DNA of 64,000 nt. Source: Streptomyces sp. NBC_00271 (GTDB lineage Bacteria > Actinomycetota > Actinomycetes > Streptomycetales > Streptomycetaceae). A model generated the notes under the pieces. The model ran no database searches. It saw nothing but the letters and a program-made list of their open reading frames with translations, and had not been told where the DNA came from. The stretch's first letter is position 1, and the number at the start of each line of letters is the position of its first letter. A program made the translations under genes and the position numbers. Positions 1 to 8,727 of this stretch are shown piece by piece. The stretch is taken from positions 245,937 through 309,936 of the forward strand of contig NZ_CP108071.1 of NCBI RefSeq assembly GCF_036178845.1. Reading direction: 5' to 3'.

Positions 1-231
1 GCGGGCGACGGCCATCGGATTGATCGCATAGACCCGGCGTCCAGAAGCCCGCAAGCAGGCAACCAGGAGGCCCCGGGAGGTCTCGATGGCGACCGGGATG
101 GGATCGTCCGGGCTGTCACCGTGCTCGGCGAGCAGGTGCAACAGGTCCTGGAAGCCCGCCGCGTCATCGCTGATTCTGAGTTTGCCGAGCAGTTGGGCGC
201 CGGAGTTGATCAGCGCGATGTCGTGGTGGGG
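1..231 (-). pseudogene. IS110-family transposase, N-terminal fragment
   Basis: The minus strand reads an open frame with the start of an IS110 (DEDD) transposase: HHDIALINSGAQLLGK, then an ISDDAAGFQ stretch and IPVAIETSRGLLVACLRASG up to NPMAVAR at the window edge. The first residues of the family (a GIDWAE-like stretch carrying the first catalytic Asp) are missing, because the frame is entered directly from the 3' end of group II intron A at about 232. The gene continues beyond position 1. It is therefore a broken IS110 copy; the missing 5' exon is not seen elsewhere in the window. Family assignment is from recalled motif similarity. Confidence 0.75.
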
Positions 232-303
232 TCGGCATGGAGCGCGGTTCCGGGATCACTCCCGGCCCGTTTCTCCGTGCCGCCCTCCCGAACCGGACGT
301 GCG
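232..303 (-). mobile_element. Group II intron A, 3' end (domain V 3' half and domain VI)
   Basis: Read on the minus strand, this holds CGCACGTCCGGTTC (the 3' strand of a domain V hairpin), followed by a GGGAGGGCGG...GGGAGTGATCCCGG stem that fits domain VI, and then the IS110 reading frame. The matching 5' strand of domain V, GAGAGCCGGATGCGG, lies at about 8737-8757, on the far side of intron B. Joining the two sides restores a domain V of near-normal length. Intron A is therefore the host of intron B. The exact 3' splice point (about 232) is an estimate. Confidence 0.6.
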
Positions 304-412
304 GTTGGGTAGGCCGCCAGCGAGGTGCCTGTGACCAGGCCCTTTTCCAACGGCCCCCCACCGAACCGGACGTGCGACGTTAACCGCATCCGGCTCTCCA
401 GTGCCTTTTCTT

Positions 413-2210
413 CTCATGAGTTCTGCCGCGAGGGACGTCCGCTGTAGTGGATGTCCCTCGCGGCAGACGCGGCAGACGACCAGGGTCTTCCGATGGCGCC
501 TGGCCATCATCTGGGCCCAGGCCGGTTTGGCGGCCCGCCCCCGAACGTTGAGGTCTTTGAGGTGTCGAATGTGGTGCACTTCGACGCCGTCATGGGACCC
601 GCACATCTCGCAGGTGTCGGCGAGCAGGCGCTTGACGATCTCGTTGCGTCCGCTGTTCCACACCTGCTTCGGGTGATCGTCGAGACTGCCGATCCTGATC
701 TTGCGAGCCAGCGAGATCCCGCCCCACTGCGCCACCAACGGCGTCCGTCCTTCGTCGCGTTGGACGGTGACCTGGAGCCCCCGGCGGGGACCTTGGTCGG
801 TCTTCAACACGGTCCGGTAGCGCCGGTAAACCCTGGAGACGCGAACGCGGTACTTCCGCGCCAGCGTCTTCACCAAGGAGCGCTCCATCACGTGCTTCAG
901 CCGTCCGAGACGATGCCGGTTGAACGCGAGCTGGTAGTAACCGGCGATCCCGCGGAACTCCGCCTGGTACTGAGCGACTATGGAGAAATCACTGTTGACC
1001 GTGCGTTCGGTCCGCCGGATCGGTCGGCCATGGTGCATATAGGGGCGGCACTTGGCGCGGATGACGTCAGCAGGCACCTTCAACCCGATCTGCGCGTTGA
1101 TGCTGCGCTGACCGCGATGGTCGTGCTTGGTGTCGTTGTCCAAGACCACGATCTCGTAGCCGAGGAACCGGGCAGCTTGTGTCCGCCCGTGGGTGATCAG
1201 GGTTTTGTTCTCGGACAGCTCCAGCTTGAGCTCGTCGCGCAGGAACCGGCCGATGTCGGCCTTGATCTCCTCGGCTTCCCGTTTCGGTCCGGTGAAGCCC
1301 AGCAGCCAATCGTCCGCATAGCGGCAGTAGTTCAGCCTCCGATAGCCCGGATCATCGGGGTCGCGTGAGGGCATGGTCTTCATCTGCTTGCGCAGTGCCA
1401 GACCTGCCTCCAGGTCGCCTCGCTGTTCCAGTCGAAAGGCGCGTTGCCACAGCAGCATGTACGGCCGATAAGGCGTGCGTCGTCTTCCCCGGTTGTAAGC
1501 GGGCAGCAGGTTCGTCTCGATGTACTTGTCCAGCCGATCCAGGTAGATATTGGATAAGATCGGCGAGATCACACCGCCTTGCGGCGAACCGCTTAACGTC
1601 GCGTGATAGCGCCACTGTTCCAGATATCCGGCCCTGAGCAGTCCGTCGACCAACCGCAGGAAGCGGTTGTCGTGGATCTTCTCCGCCAGGATCGACCGCA
1701 GGATCCCGTGATCCAGACTGTCGAAGCAGGCTTTGATGTCCCCCTCGACGAACCAAGTCGTTCCCCGCCACCCGGGGTAGATCGATTGCAGGGCGGTGTG
1801 ACAGCCCCGGCCAGGCCGGAACCCGTGAGAGTGATCAGAGAACTGCGGCTCGTAATACGCTTCAAGCAACAGGCGTATCACTTCTTGCAGCAGCTTGTCC
1901 GACCACGTCGGCAGACCTAAACCGCGCCGACTCTTGGTCTTTCCCTTCTTCTCGATGTAGACACGGCGCGTCGGTGACCAGCGGTAGCGCTCAGCACGGA
2001 GCGCGTCGATGATCGCCTGGATCTTCTCCAGGCGCATGCCGTCCACGGTCTCGGCCGTAACGCCGGGCGTCATCGCTCCGTCGTTGCGGTAGATCCGCCC
2101 GTAGGCGAGCAGGTATAACTCCCGGTTGAACAAGCACCGGTAGAGACGTTCCAGCGGCAGTCCTTTGCTGCCGCGCTCGCGGATGATCCCCAGAAGGACT
2201 TCGGCGCTCT
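413..2210 (-). pseudogene. Group II intron B reverse transcriptase/maturase with HNH domain, broken
   Basis: Body of a group II intron-encoded protein: RT domain with FRPGRGCHTAL, GSPQGGVISP and the catalytic YADD (about residue 273 counted from 2133), a maturase/X region, and a C-terminal HNH endonuclease (CEMCG...VEVHHIRHLKDL...VVCRVC). The natural start appears to be the ATG at 6405-6407, directly before intron C; joining it to 2210 gives MSAEVLLGIIRERG in frame. Without it only poor starts remain (TTG 2133). Near 447 one extra G shifts the frame, replacing the expected C-terminal ED-IH-x-GRP ending and stop at 413-415 with read-through into domain V to 256. The protein is thus split at its start and frameshifted at its HNH end. 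Confidence 0.7.
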
Positions 2211-2297
2211 GGTCGGGTGGCCGGGGAGAATCTCACTCCCCGGCTCCCACAGATCCCGGCGTGAGCCTCTCGACTCACCGGGCTCTTGTCATCCTGA

Positions 2298-2953
2298 TCA
2301 CCAGGCCGCACGGATCCATGGCCAGTGGGCGAACATACGGGGATAGCGCCGTGTGGCGCGTTCCCAGGCCGCCTTGGCCTTCTTGAACCCGTGTAGCCGC
2401 TTGTATTTCTTGCGGATCCAGCGCACCAGGTAGGCATTGATGCGCTTGAGGAGGGAATCCAGCGCGGAGCGATAGAACGCTCCGTAGTACTGCATCCAGC
2501 CACGCACAATCGGATTGATCTTCTGTGCGAGTTCGGCGAAGGTGTGACCGGTGCGCAGGTGAATCCGCCAGCGGCGGACCTCCCCGCTGATCCTTTTCAG
2601 GGCATCCTGGCTGATCGCCGGCAGGAACGAGGTGAAGTTCACCCCATGCCTGTCGCGGGCCTTGCGGGCGCGGAACGTGAACCCCAGGAAGGTGAACGAC
2701 GTGTGCTCGTATGAGCCTCGGCGTCTTCCGTCCCGGCAGTAGACAATCCGGGTTTTGGCCGGGTGCAGTCGCAGCCCGACCTCTTCCAACCTGTCTCCGA
2801 TCGCCCTGGCCAGCATGCGGGCTTGCCGCTCACTGGCGCAGTGCACGACCGCGTCGTCCACGTACCTTTCGAACCGGATGGTCGGGAACTCCCGGGCCAT
2901 CCAGGCGTCGAACGCGTAGTGGAGAAACAGATTCGCCAGCACGGGCGAAGTCA
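2298..2953 (-). pseudogene. ltrA: Group II intron C reverse transcriptase/maturase, C-terminal part
   Basis: C-terminal half of an LtrA-type RT. It resumes at VTSPVLANLFLHYAFD and carries the catalytic YVDD (FERYVDDAVVHCAS), a LHPAKTRIVYC block, FTFLGFTFR, the maturase region (NPIVRGWMQYYGAF) and the usual end FAHWPWIRAAW. There is no HNH domain. The N-terminal half is at 5210-5810, and a serine-recombinase element lies between them. Rejoining the halves gives RGTPQGSAVTSPVL, the intact motif before the YVDD. Confidence 0.85.
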
Positions 2954-3068
2954 CGCCCTCAACGCAATGGGCAACTTCTGCTTCGAGGTGACGCTCAGCT
3001 ACCGTCGGCTGGAACTCCTTCCCCGCACGGAGGGTAAGGGGCGTCACAATGGGTAGTAGGTTTGTGAC

Positions 3069-3416
3069 ATGGTGCGTGGTGATCGTGTCGATAGCGTCGA
3101 GTACGCCCGGCGGGTCAACGCCGCCGCGGATCTGGCCGCAGCGGGTGTGCCCGCGGCCGCAGCCGCCCGCACGTTGGCGAGCAGGTACGGGGTGTCGGTG
3201 CGTCAGGCACGCCGGTATCTGGAGCAGGCCATGGCTGCTGGCCGAGTCGAAGTCCCCGAGTCGAGCGTGGTGTTCACCGTCAAGCTGCCGGAATCTCTGG
3301 CAGGACGGATTCGCAGCCGTGCCCACGAGAGCGACCGGGCGATCTCCGCGGTGGTGGCCCAGGCCCTGGCCGAGTTCCTGCAGCGGGATGCCCCGGAGGG
3401 CCAGCCGGGCCGGTGA
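3069..3416 (+). CDS. Small HTH / ribbon-helix-helix DNA-binding protein
   Basis: 115 aa. Residues about 12-50 look like a short helix-turn-helix (AARTLASRYGVSVRQARRYLEQA). Residues about 63-105 look like a CopG/Arc-type ribbon-helix-helix: a beta strand VVFTVKLPESLAGRI, then two helices (SDRAISAVVAQALAEFLQR). It lies first in the serine-recombinase element, and its stop overlaps the start of the next frame (GTGA). Such a protein could control the recombinase promoter or act as a directionality factor; this is inference from position only. No family name is certain. Confidence 0.65.
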   Translation: MVRGDRVDSVEYARRVNAAADLAAAGVPAAAAARTLASRYGVSVRQARRYLEQAMAAGRVEVPESSVVFTVKLPESLAGRIRSRAHESDRAISAVVAQALAEFLQRDAPEGQPGR

Positions 3417-3661
3417 GCGGCCGACGGGTGGAGGTGGAGGCGGTCTTCGACCGTCATGCGGCGGCGGACCTGTCCGCGGCCTACGCGGTGTTGGTGCCGC
3501 AGCGCCGGGCCCGGGTGCGGGCCGGCCCCGATCAGGCAGGAGGAGCCGATGACCAGCGCGGCGATCTACGCCCGGGTGTCGTCCGCCCGGCAGAAGAAGG
3601 ACCAGACGATCGGCTCGCAGACCGCGGCCCTGCGGGCACACGCCGCCGCCTCGCATCTTGA
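3413..3661 (+). CDS. Short frame overlapping the recombinase start
   Basis: 82-codon frame starting at a GTG that overlaps the RHH stop (GTGA) and running 113 bases into the recombinase gene in another frame. The first 35-40 residues (VEVEAVFDRHAAADLSAAYAVLVPQRRARVR) look protein-like; the rest reads like a shadow of the recombinase frame. It may be a real small protein with an unusual overlap, or a gene truncated by mutation. No family is recognised. Confidence 0.35.
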   Translation: MSGRRVEVEAVFDRHAAADLSAAYAVLVPQRRARVRAGPDQAGGADDQRGDLRPGVVRPAEEGPDDRLADRGPAGTRRRLAS

Positions 3662-5216
3662 GCTGCCCGAGGAGTGGGTGTTCGAGGACGAGGGCCACTC
3701 CGGGGCGACCCTGGTGCGGCCCGCGCTGGAGCGGCTGCGGGACCTTGTCGCCCAGGTCGGCGTGGACGTGGTCCTGTGTTACGCACCCGACCGCCTGGCC
3801 CGCAAGTTCGCCTACCAGGCCCTGCTGATCGAGGAGTTCGCCCGGGCGGGCACCCGGGTGGAGTTCGTACGGGGCCCGCGCGGCGACACTCCCGAGGACC
3901 AGCTGATGGTCCAGTTCCAGGGCATGTTCGCCGAATACGAGAAAGCCCAGCTGATGGAGCGCTACCGGCGCGGGAAGACCTACCGGGCCCGCTCCGGATC
4001 GGTCAACGTGCTGGGCGGCGCCCCGTTCGGCTACCGCTACCTGCGCAAAACCCCCGAATGCGGGGCCACTTACGAGATCGTCGAGTCCGAGGCGGCGCTG
4101 GTGGTGGAGCTGTTCCGCCGCTACACCGACGACGGAGCCTCCATCGCGGACCTGACCCGCTGGCTCACCAGCAGCAACACCCCCACCCGCACCGGGAAGA
4201 CCCGCTGGGACCGCAGCGTGGTCTGGGGCATGCTCCGCAACCCCGCCTACGCAGGCCAGGCGGCCTTCGGCAAGACCCGGATCCTCCACGAGTCTCCGGG
4301 TCTCAACCGCAGGGCCCGCCTGGAGGGCCGCAGCACCCCACGCGCCGTCAAGGCCGCCGACCGGCCCCACGAGGAGTGGATCACCATCCCCGTTCCCGCA
4401 CTCATCACCCCGGCGACCTTCGAACGCGCCGCCCAGCGGCTCGCCGACAACAAACGCTTCGCCTCCCGCAACAGCAAGGTCCCCTCCCTCCTTCAGGGCC
4501 TGTCGGCCTGCGTGAGCTGCGGATACGGCTACTACCGCACCTCGACCACCACCACCTCAGGCAAGAAGATCTACTACTACCGGTGCCTGGGCTCCGACGA
4601 CTACCGCTACGAGGGAGGCCGGGTCTGCACCAACAAGCCCGTCCGCGCCGACTACCTCGACACCGTCGTCTGGGACCACATCATCGGCATGATCGCCGAC
4701 CCGCACCTGATCCGGAACGAGATCGACAAGCGGCTCGAACGCGCCCGCACGTCCGACCCCGCCACACGGCAGCGCGGCCGGCTCGAACTGGCCCTGTCCA
4801 AGGCCACCACCTCGATCACCCGCATGATCGAAGCGTTCCAGGAACAGCTCGTCACCCTCGACGAACTCCGCTCCCGCATGCCCGATCTACGCGCCCGCGA
4901 GAGCAACCTCCGCAGCCAGCTCGCCGCTCTGGACGCATCGATCGCCGACCGCGACGCCTACCTCAAGCTCGCCGACGACCTCGAAGGATTCCTCGCCCAG
5001 CTCCGCGACAACGCCGAAAGCGCCGAGGTCCCCGAGCGCCAGCGCGTCCTGCGACTCCTCGTCAAAGACGTGCTCATCGGCCCCGAGAAGATCACCATCC
5101 GGCACCGCATCCCCGTCCGCGAACACGCCGCCAACGATAGCCAGCACCAAGATCAAGACGCTACGGAGGGTGACTCACGCCCGAGTTACCCATTGCGTTG
5201 GGGGCGTGACCGCTGA
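3549..5216 (+). CDS. Large serine recombinase
   Basis: 555 aa from the ATG at 3549, chosen over an upstream in-frame start because AGGAGG lies six bases before it. The N-terminal resolvase domain has the nucleophile region YARVSSARQ (Ser11), CYAPDRLARKF and the YEKAQLMERYRRGK helix. It is followed by the recombinase domain (GAPFGYRYLR, RWDRSVVWGMLRNPAYAGQ), a zinc ribbon (CVSCGYGYYR...YYRCLGSDD...CTNKP), a coiled coil at about 430-510 and a C-terminal tail. It should catalyse integration and excision of the element. The last codons and the stop lie across the right junction: the TGA at 5214-5216 is supplied by the target gene. In an excised circle the frame would instead run on from the left end for about 34 codons, to a TAG near 3059. 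Confidence 0.9.
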   Translation: MTSAAIYARVSSARQKKDQTIGSQTAALRAHAAASHLELPEEWVFEDEGHSGATLVRPALERLRDLVAQVGVDVVLCYAPDRLARKFAYQALLIEEFARAGTRVEFVRGPRGDTPEDQLMVQFQGMFAEYEKAQLMERYRRGKTYRARSGSVNVLGGAPFGYRYLRKTPECGATYEIVESEAALVVELFRRYTDDGASIADLTRWLTSSNTPTRTGKTRWDRSVVWGMLRNPAYAGQAAFGKTRILHESPGLNRRARLEGRSTPRAVKAADRPHEEWITIPVPALITPATFERAAQRLADNKRFASRNSKVPSLLQGLSACVSCGYGYYRTSTTTTSGKKIYYYRCLGSDDYRYEGGRVCTNKPVRADYLDTVVWDHIIGMIADPHLIRNEIDKRLERARTSDPATRQRGRLELALSKATTSITRMIEAFQEQLVTLDELRSRMPDLRARESNLRSQLAALDASIADRDAYLKLADDLEGFLAQLRDNAESAEVPERQRVLRLLVKDVLIGPEKITIRHRIPVREHAANDSQHQDQDATEGDSRPSYPLRWGRDR

Positions 5217-5810
5217 CCCCTGAGGAGTCCCACGGCCCCGCTCCCGCAGGGTGCCGTTGGGCAGTTGCAGCGGGGCGCGAAGCCACCGCTTAACATACAG
5301 AATCACCCAATCGGCGTCGGTGTGTGCCTCCACCGCCTTGACGATGAGGTCATGCGGCACGCTGTCGAAGAACTTTTCGATGTCCAAATCGAGGACCCAG
5401 TCCGTTTTCCAGCAGCGCTCCCGGCATCTTGCCACCGCGTCCAACGCCGACCTTTGCGGCCGGTAGCCATAGGAGTCCTCGTGGAATACAGGCTCCACCT
5501 TGGGCTCCAGATGCATGGCCACCACCGTTTGAGCGACGCGATCGGCCACAGTGGGAACGCCGAGAATCCTGACCCCATCGCCATGCGACTTCGGGATTTC
5601 CACCGCCTTCACCGGAGGCGGGAAATAGCTCCCCGAGGACATCCTGTTCCAGACCTTGAACAGATTGTTCTGAAGATCCTTCTCGAAGTCCTCAATGGAG
5701 CAGGAATCCACTCCCGGTGCACCCTTATTGGCCCTGACCTTCTCCCATGCCTCCCACACACTCCACTTCGAAACCTCAAACGGCTTGCTTGATGACTTCA
5801 GCTCGTCCAC
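5210..5810 (-). pseudogene. ltrA: Group II intron C reverse transcriptase, N-terminal part
   Basis: Starts at a GTG (5810) preceded by GGGAGGAG. It encodes the RT fingers/palm start: WEKVRANKGAPGVD, a YFPPPVKAVEIPK block, RILGVPTVADRVAQ, DSYGYRPQRSALDAV, DLDIEKFFDSVPHDL (first catalytic Asp) and RGTPQGSAV, where the serine-recombinase element begins. The continuation is at 2298-2953. Complete, the protein would be about 420 aa, usual for RTs lacking an endonuclease domain. Confidence 0.85.
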
Positions 5811-6404
5811 GCGACTCCTCCCGGAGAACGTCCGGTTGATCGAACGAACACAGCCACGGATGACCCGGCCCCTTCACTCGGCCCCCATTACAGGGACTTC
5901 TTCGCTACTACGGGCCGGTCCGCCAGCGTGCCCCGCGACGGTACTCAGCGCCTTGCGGTTTCGGCCGCTTGGCGTGCTCCCTCTCGCGTCGCCGCACCCA
6001 GTGCGCCGACGCCGTGTCGGGGCGACACCTTCCCAGGTTCCATGCAGAAGCCGCAGATCAGGCTCGCGCCGCCTCCATGCCGGACACCGCCTGGCCAATA
6101 AGCGGGCACCCGCCAGGCTCATCCCGGAGCCGAAATGACACCCCGGTTTTGATGTCGTCTCAGTATGTTTCGACATATCGTCAGCGGTTTGCTTTCGCTC
6201 GCCTTCCTGATCCCCACCTGACGCCTCTAGTGCGCCTTTTCCGTGACGCTCACCACGTTCGGCATTTAACCGCCGCAGCTCACGGTGGTTTGAAGTCTCC
6301 CCCCACAGGGCGACTTCGAAGGGCCACAGACTTCATCTCCTGCACAGCACCGCGTTTGGTGAGATCGCTACCTCATTTCCTCACCTTCCGCGCTCCTGGC
6401 GCAC
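5811..6404 (-). ncRNA. Group II intron C ribozyme, domains I to IV 5' part
   Basis: A stretch without a protein gene between the intron 5' end (6404) and its RT start (5810). It is rich in short inverted repeats and has the size (about 590 bases) expected for ribozyme domains I-III plus the start of domain IV. Individual domain borders were not folded. Confidence 0.6.
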
Positions 6405-6487
6405 CATTTCGCATACCTCGCCATCGTGAAGGATCTGTTGACACCTGGGGCCCTTCGCCCTGCGGTACGGCTTTCCCGTCCTCCCTG

Positions 6488-8260
6488 TGTCGGCGGCGGT
6501 TGAATCCTGGCTCAGTCAAGATTTCCGTGAAGTCGATCAGTGAGTCGTCTGGTTCGTGACTCTGTGTTGTTGGCGGTCGGCGGCGACGAGTAGGACGCGC
6601 TTGCGGAGCAGGGGAAGTCCGGCTCGGCCTGCCATCTGCCGCTTGAGCAGCTTGATGTCCGTGACTCTGCCCTCGACGCAGCCCGAGCTCCCTTCCGTGC
6701 TCAGGCCGAGGACGACGGCGTCGAGGTCGGCGAGCAGGCCGTCGGCGAAGCCGCGCAGGCCGTGGTCTGCGTTCGCGCGGGCGGTGGCGATCCACTCGGG
6801 CAGTCGGGTCGCGCTGCGGATGGCCATCATCGCGGCGAAGGACCGGACGTGCCCGGTGGCCGCTTCGAGTTCGGGGCAGCGGGCCAGGATGTCCTTGAGT
6901 TTCTGCTGGTCGTCGTCGTTCATGCGGTCGGGGTTGCGGGTGATCCAGCCGGTCACCTTGCGGACTCCGGGCGGCCGAGCCGGGGGTGGGCGGTCAGCTG
7001 GCGTGCGGCGGAAGCGCCGGAGGTAGTCGCGGACGACGGAGTAGGAGCCGGTGAAACCGCGCTCCTGGAGTTCGGCGTGGAGCTGGGCGCCGTTGGTGTG
7101 GCCCTCGTGCCACCGCTGGTGCAGATAGGGCTTGTATGGGTCCAGGGTGCTGGGGAGGTTCTGCCAGCGGCCGGTGGCCAGTTCCTCCCAGGTGACGGCG
7201 CGGGCATAGCGCCGGACGGTGTTCCGGGACAGTTCCAGGCGACGGGCGACGGCCCGGACGGTGAGGCCCTGGCCGAGGAGATCGTGCACGGCGGTGTGGT
7301 GCCGCCGGGCCCGCTCAGCCAGTCGGCCTGCGTGGGAGTCCGGCGGGTGCAGGACTTCAGGGGGTGCCTCCAGGGAGGGGGCCGGTTCGCGAAGGCACGA
7401 ACTGTGCTTGCTGACCAGCACCTTCACGGCCTCGGCGAGGTTGTGCCAGAGATGCCACAGATCTGCGACCTGCACGGCGTCGGGGGCTCCCGAGCGGGCG
7501 CCGTCGGCGAAGGCGCCACCCCGGTCGCGACAGATGATCTCCACTCCGGGGTGCTCGGTGAGCCAGGCGGCGAAGGTGGCCGCCTCTCGGTCCGGGAGAA
7601 GGTCGATCGGGGCGTGTGTCTCGCAATCGACCAGCACAGTCCCGTAGTTGTGTCCCTTGCGGGTGGCGAACTCGTCGACCCCCAGTACCCGCGGCGTCCC
7701 GGCGGGCGGATCAGGCAGGGCCATGGCCAGTCCCAGCAGCGTGGTCCGGCTGACCGTCATCGGCAGCCGGGCCGCCAGTCGCTCGCCGGCCCGACCGGCC
7801 AGAGCCACCGAGATCGCACTCAACAGGTTCCCGAGCTGCGGGGTTCGGCGCCCGTAGCGCATCGTCAGCCACTCGATCTGCTCGGCGAAGGTCACCCGGT
7901 CGCACTCCGGCGCATCGCAGAACAGACGGCGGACGGACAGCGCGATGGACACCTGCCGGCCGCCGATCGCACCATCTGCGAGCCGGCGCTGGTATCCGCT
8001 GTGCCGCCGTACCGACGGTGTCCCGCAGTCCGGGCACGACGCTGGAACCGACTCCGGGGTTCTCGCTACAATGCGTAACACCCCACCCTCGACGCTCATT
8101 TCCTCCACCAGCACCCTGCCCAGGTGCGGCAACACCGTCTTCAGCAGCTCCTCACACTCGGCGAGTGTCGCGCCACGGGTGACGGAGCGTCACCGGCGCA
8201 CGGAAGCGTGATCGACTTCACGGAAATCTTGACTGAGCCACGATTCACCCGTCGCCGACA
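6488..8260 (-). mobile_element. ISL3-transposase element with TGTCGGCG ends and 5-bp duplication
   Basis: Both ends read TGTCGGCG followed by RCGG, TGAATC and GGCTCAGTCAAG, continuing to GTCGATCA as a near-perfect inverted repeat of about 50 bp (6488-6539 and 8209-8260). The inner 29 bp are identical. CCCTG at 6483-6487 is repeated at 8261-8265 as a target duplication, so the element is a clean insertion in domain I of intron B. The outer 22 bp of each end match the ends of the unrelated IS21 element at 29575-31847. Confidence 0.85.
6537..8135 (-). CDS. ISL3-family transposase
   Basis: About 533 aa (TTG 8135; an in-frame GTG lies one codon upstream). The N-terminal zinc-binding region has CPDCGTPSVRRHSGYQRR and FCDAPECDRVTF. 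The DDE core includes LGVDEFATRKGHNYGTVLVD, EIICRDRGGAFADGA, the conserved DLWHLWHNLAEA helix and the C-terminal EGRVTDIKLLKRQMAGRAG block. Between these lies an extra segment with a helix-turn-helix (VRAVARRLELSRNTVRRYAR) and a YSVVRDYLRRFR motif reminiscent of IS21 IstA. It is complete and in frame, so the element may still move. Confidence 0.9.
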   Translation of the reverse strand: MLPHLGRVLVEEMSVEGGVLRIVARTPESVPASCPDCGTPSVRRHSGYQRRLADGAIGGRQVSIALSVRRLFCDAPECDRVTFAEQIEWLTMRYGRRTPQLGNLLSAISVALAGRAGERLAARLPMTVSRTTLLGLAMALPDPPAGTPRVLGVDEFATRKGHNYGTVLVDCETHAPIDLLPDREAATFAAWLTEHPGVEIICRDRGGAFADGARSGAPDAVQVADLWHLWHNLAEAVKVLVSKHSSCLREPAPSLEAPPEVLHPPDSHAGRLAERARRHHTAVHDLLGQGLTVRAVARRLELSRNTVRRYARAVTWEELATGRWQNLPSTLDPYKPYLHQRWHEGHTNGAQLHAELQERGFTGSYSVVRDYLRRFRRTPADRPPPARPPGVRKVTGWITRNPDRMNDDDQQKLKDILARCPELEAATGHVRSFAAMMAIRSATRLPEWIATARANADHGLRGFADGLLADLDAVVLGLSTEGSSGCVEGRVTDIKLLKRQMAGRAGLPLLRKRVLLVAADRQQHRVTNQTTH

Positions 8261-8727
8261 CCCTGGTCGGGCGTTACTCCGACGACTACTACGACCCCTC
8301 CGTAGCCATAGGGCTCTCGCCCCGTAGGCCATCCCGTATTCCCCTTGCGCTGGACGTATCGAGCGTGACGTAGGCGACCCGGTCCGTCCCCTTGAGCAGA
8401 CTCGCTGTCCGCCGCCCGCCGACCGGAAGGGTTGAGACGAGGAAACTCGGACTCGTCCGATGCCGGCGGCTGCGACCTCAGACGTCGTGTCGCAGGGTGT
8501 GCTCTTTGCACCGCTGGTGACTGGGCTTCAGGCAGTATGGCTTTCGCCGTGTCACGCGGGCCTTGCACGGCAGCATCTTCGACGTCTCCTCGATGCTCCA
8601 CGCTTTCCCGCCATGCTGTTGTCCCCTCGCGCTTTCGCGTCCAGGTCAGGCGGGTGGCCCCGAGGCCACCTCCTTCCGAACCTCGGCCCCCTGCGGGGGC
8701 GATCCAGCGCCGAGTGAAACGGCGCAC

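Larger units (their letters stand above)
2951..5209 (+). mobile_element. Large serine recombinase element with 26-bp inverted ends
   Basis: A compact element of about 2.26 kb inserted in the RT gene of intron C. Its ends are inverted copies of a 26-bp sequence (2951-2976, starting TCACGCCC; 5184-5209, ending GGGCGTGA) with two mismatches. Rebuilding the target (…TCAGCG-GT-GACTTCG…) leaves GT at both junctions, consistent with a 2-bp crossover as used by large serine recombinases. It carries a small RHH regulator, a short overlapping frame and the recombinase. No other cargo is present. Confidence 0.75.
2209..6404 (-). mobile_element. Group II intron C, split by a serine-recombinase element
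   Basis: The 5' end GTGCGCCAGGAGCGCGG starts at 6404. The 3' end follows domain V (AGAGCCCGGTGAG / CTCACGCCGGGATC, about 2255-2295) and domain VI (AGCCGGGGAGTG...CCCCGGCCACCCGACC), ending at about 2209-2211. Excluding the inserted element the intron is about 1.9 kb, which fits its short (about 420 aa) RT. It lies exactly between the start codon and second codon of the intron B protein. Splicing in the minus-strand transcript could restore that frame if the intron were active, but its own RT is disrupted. Confidence 0.7.
304..8727 (-). mobile_element. Group II intron B (RT-HNH type), interrupted by intron C and an ISL3 element
   Basis: The 5' end is GTGCGCC at 8727 (consensus GUGYG). The 3' end is CTACCCAAC at 304, after a domain V (GAGCCGGATGCGG / CGCACGTCCGGTTC, about 364-398). 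Removing the ISL3 element (6488-8260 plus its 5-bp duplication) and intron C leaves about 2.45 kb, a normal size for a group II intron with a reverse transcriptase-HNH protein. Domain I-III sequence lies at 8261-8727 and 6405-6487. The intron sits in the domain V loop of intron A. Mobility is probably lost: the IEP start codon is separated from its body and its C-terminus is frameshifted. Confidence 0.7.

Noticed and set aside
2298-4370. 690-codon minus-strand frame
   Set aside because: Its C-terminal third is the real intron C RT end, but the rest is antisense to the serine recombinase, which has a good start and all family motifs on the plus strand.
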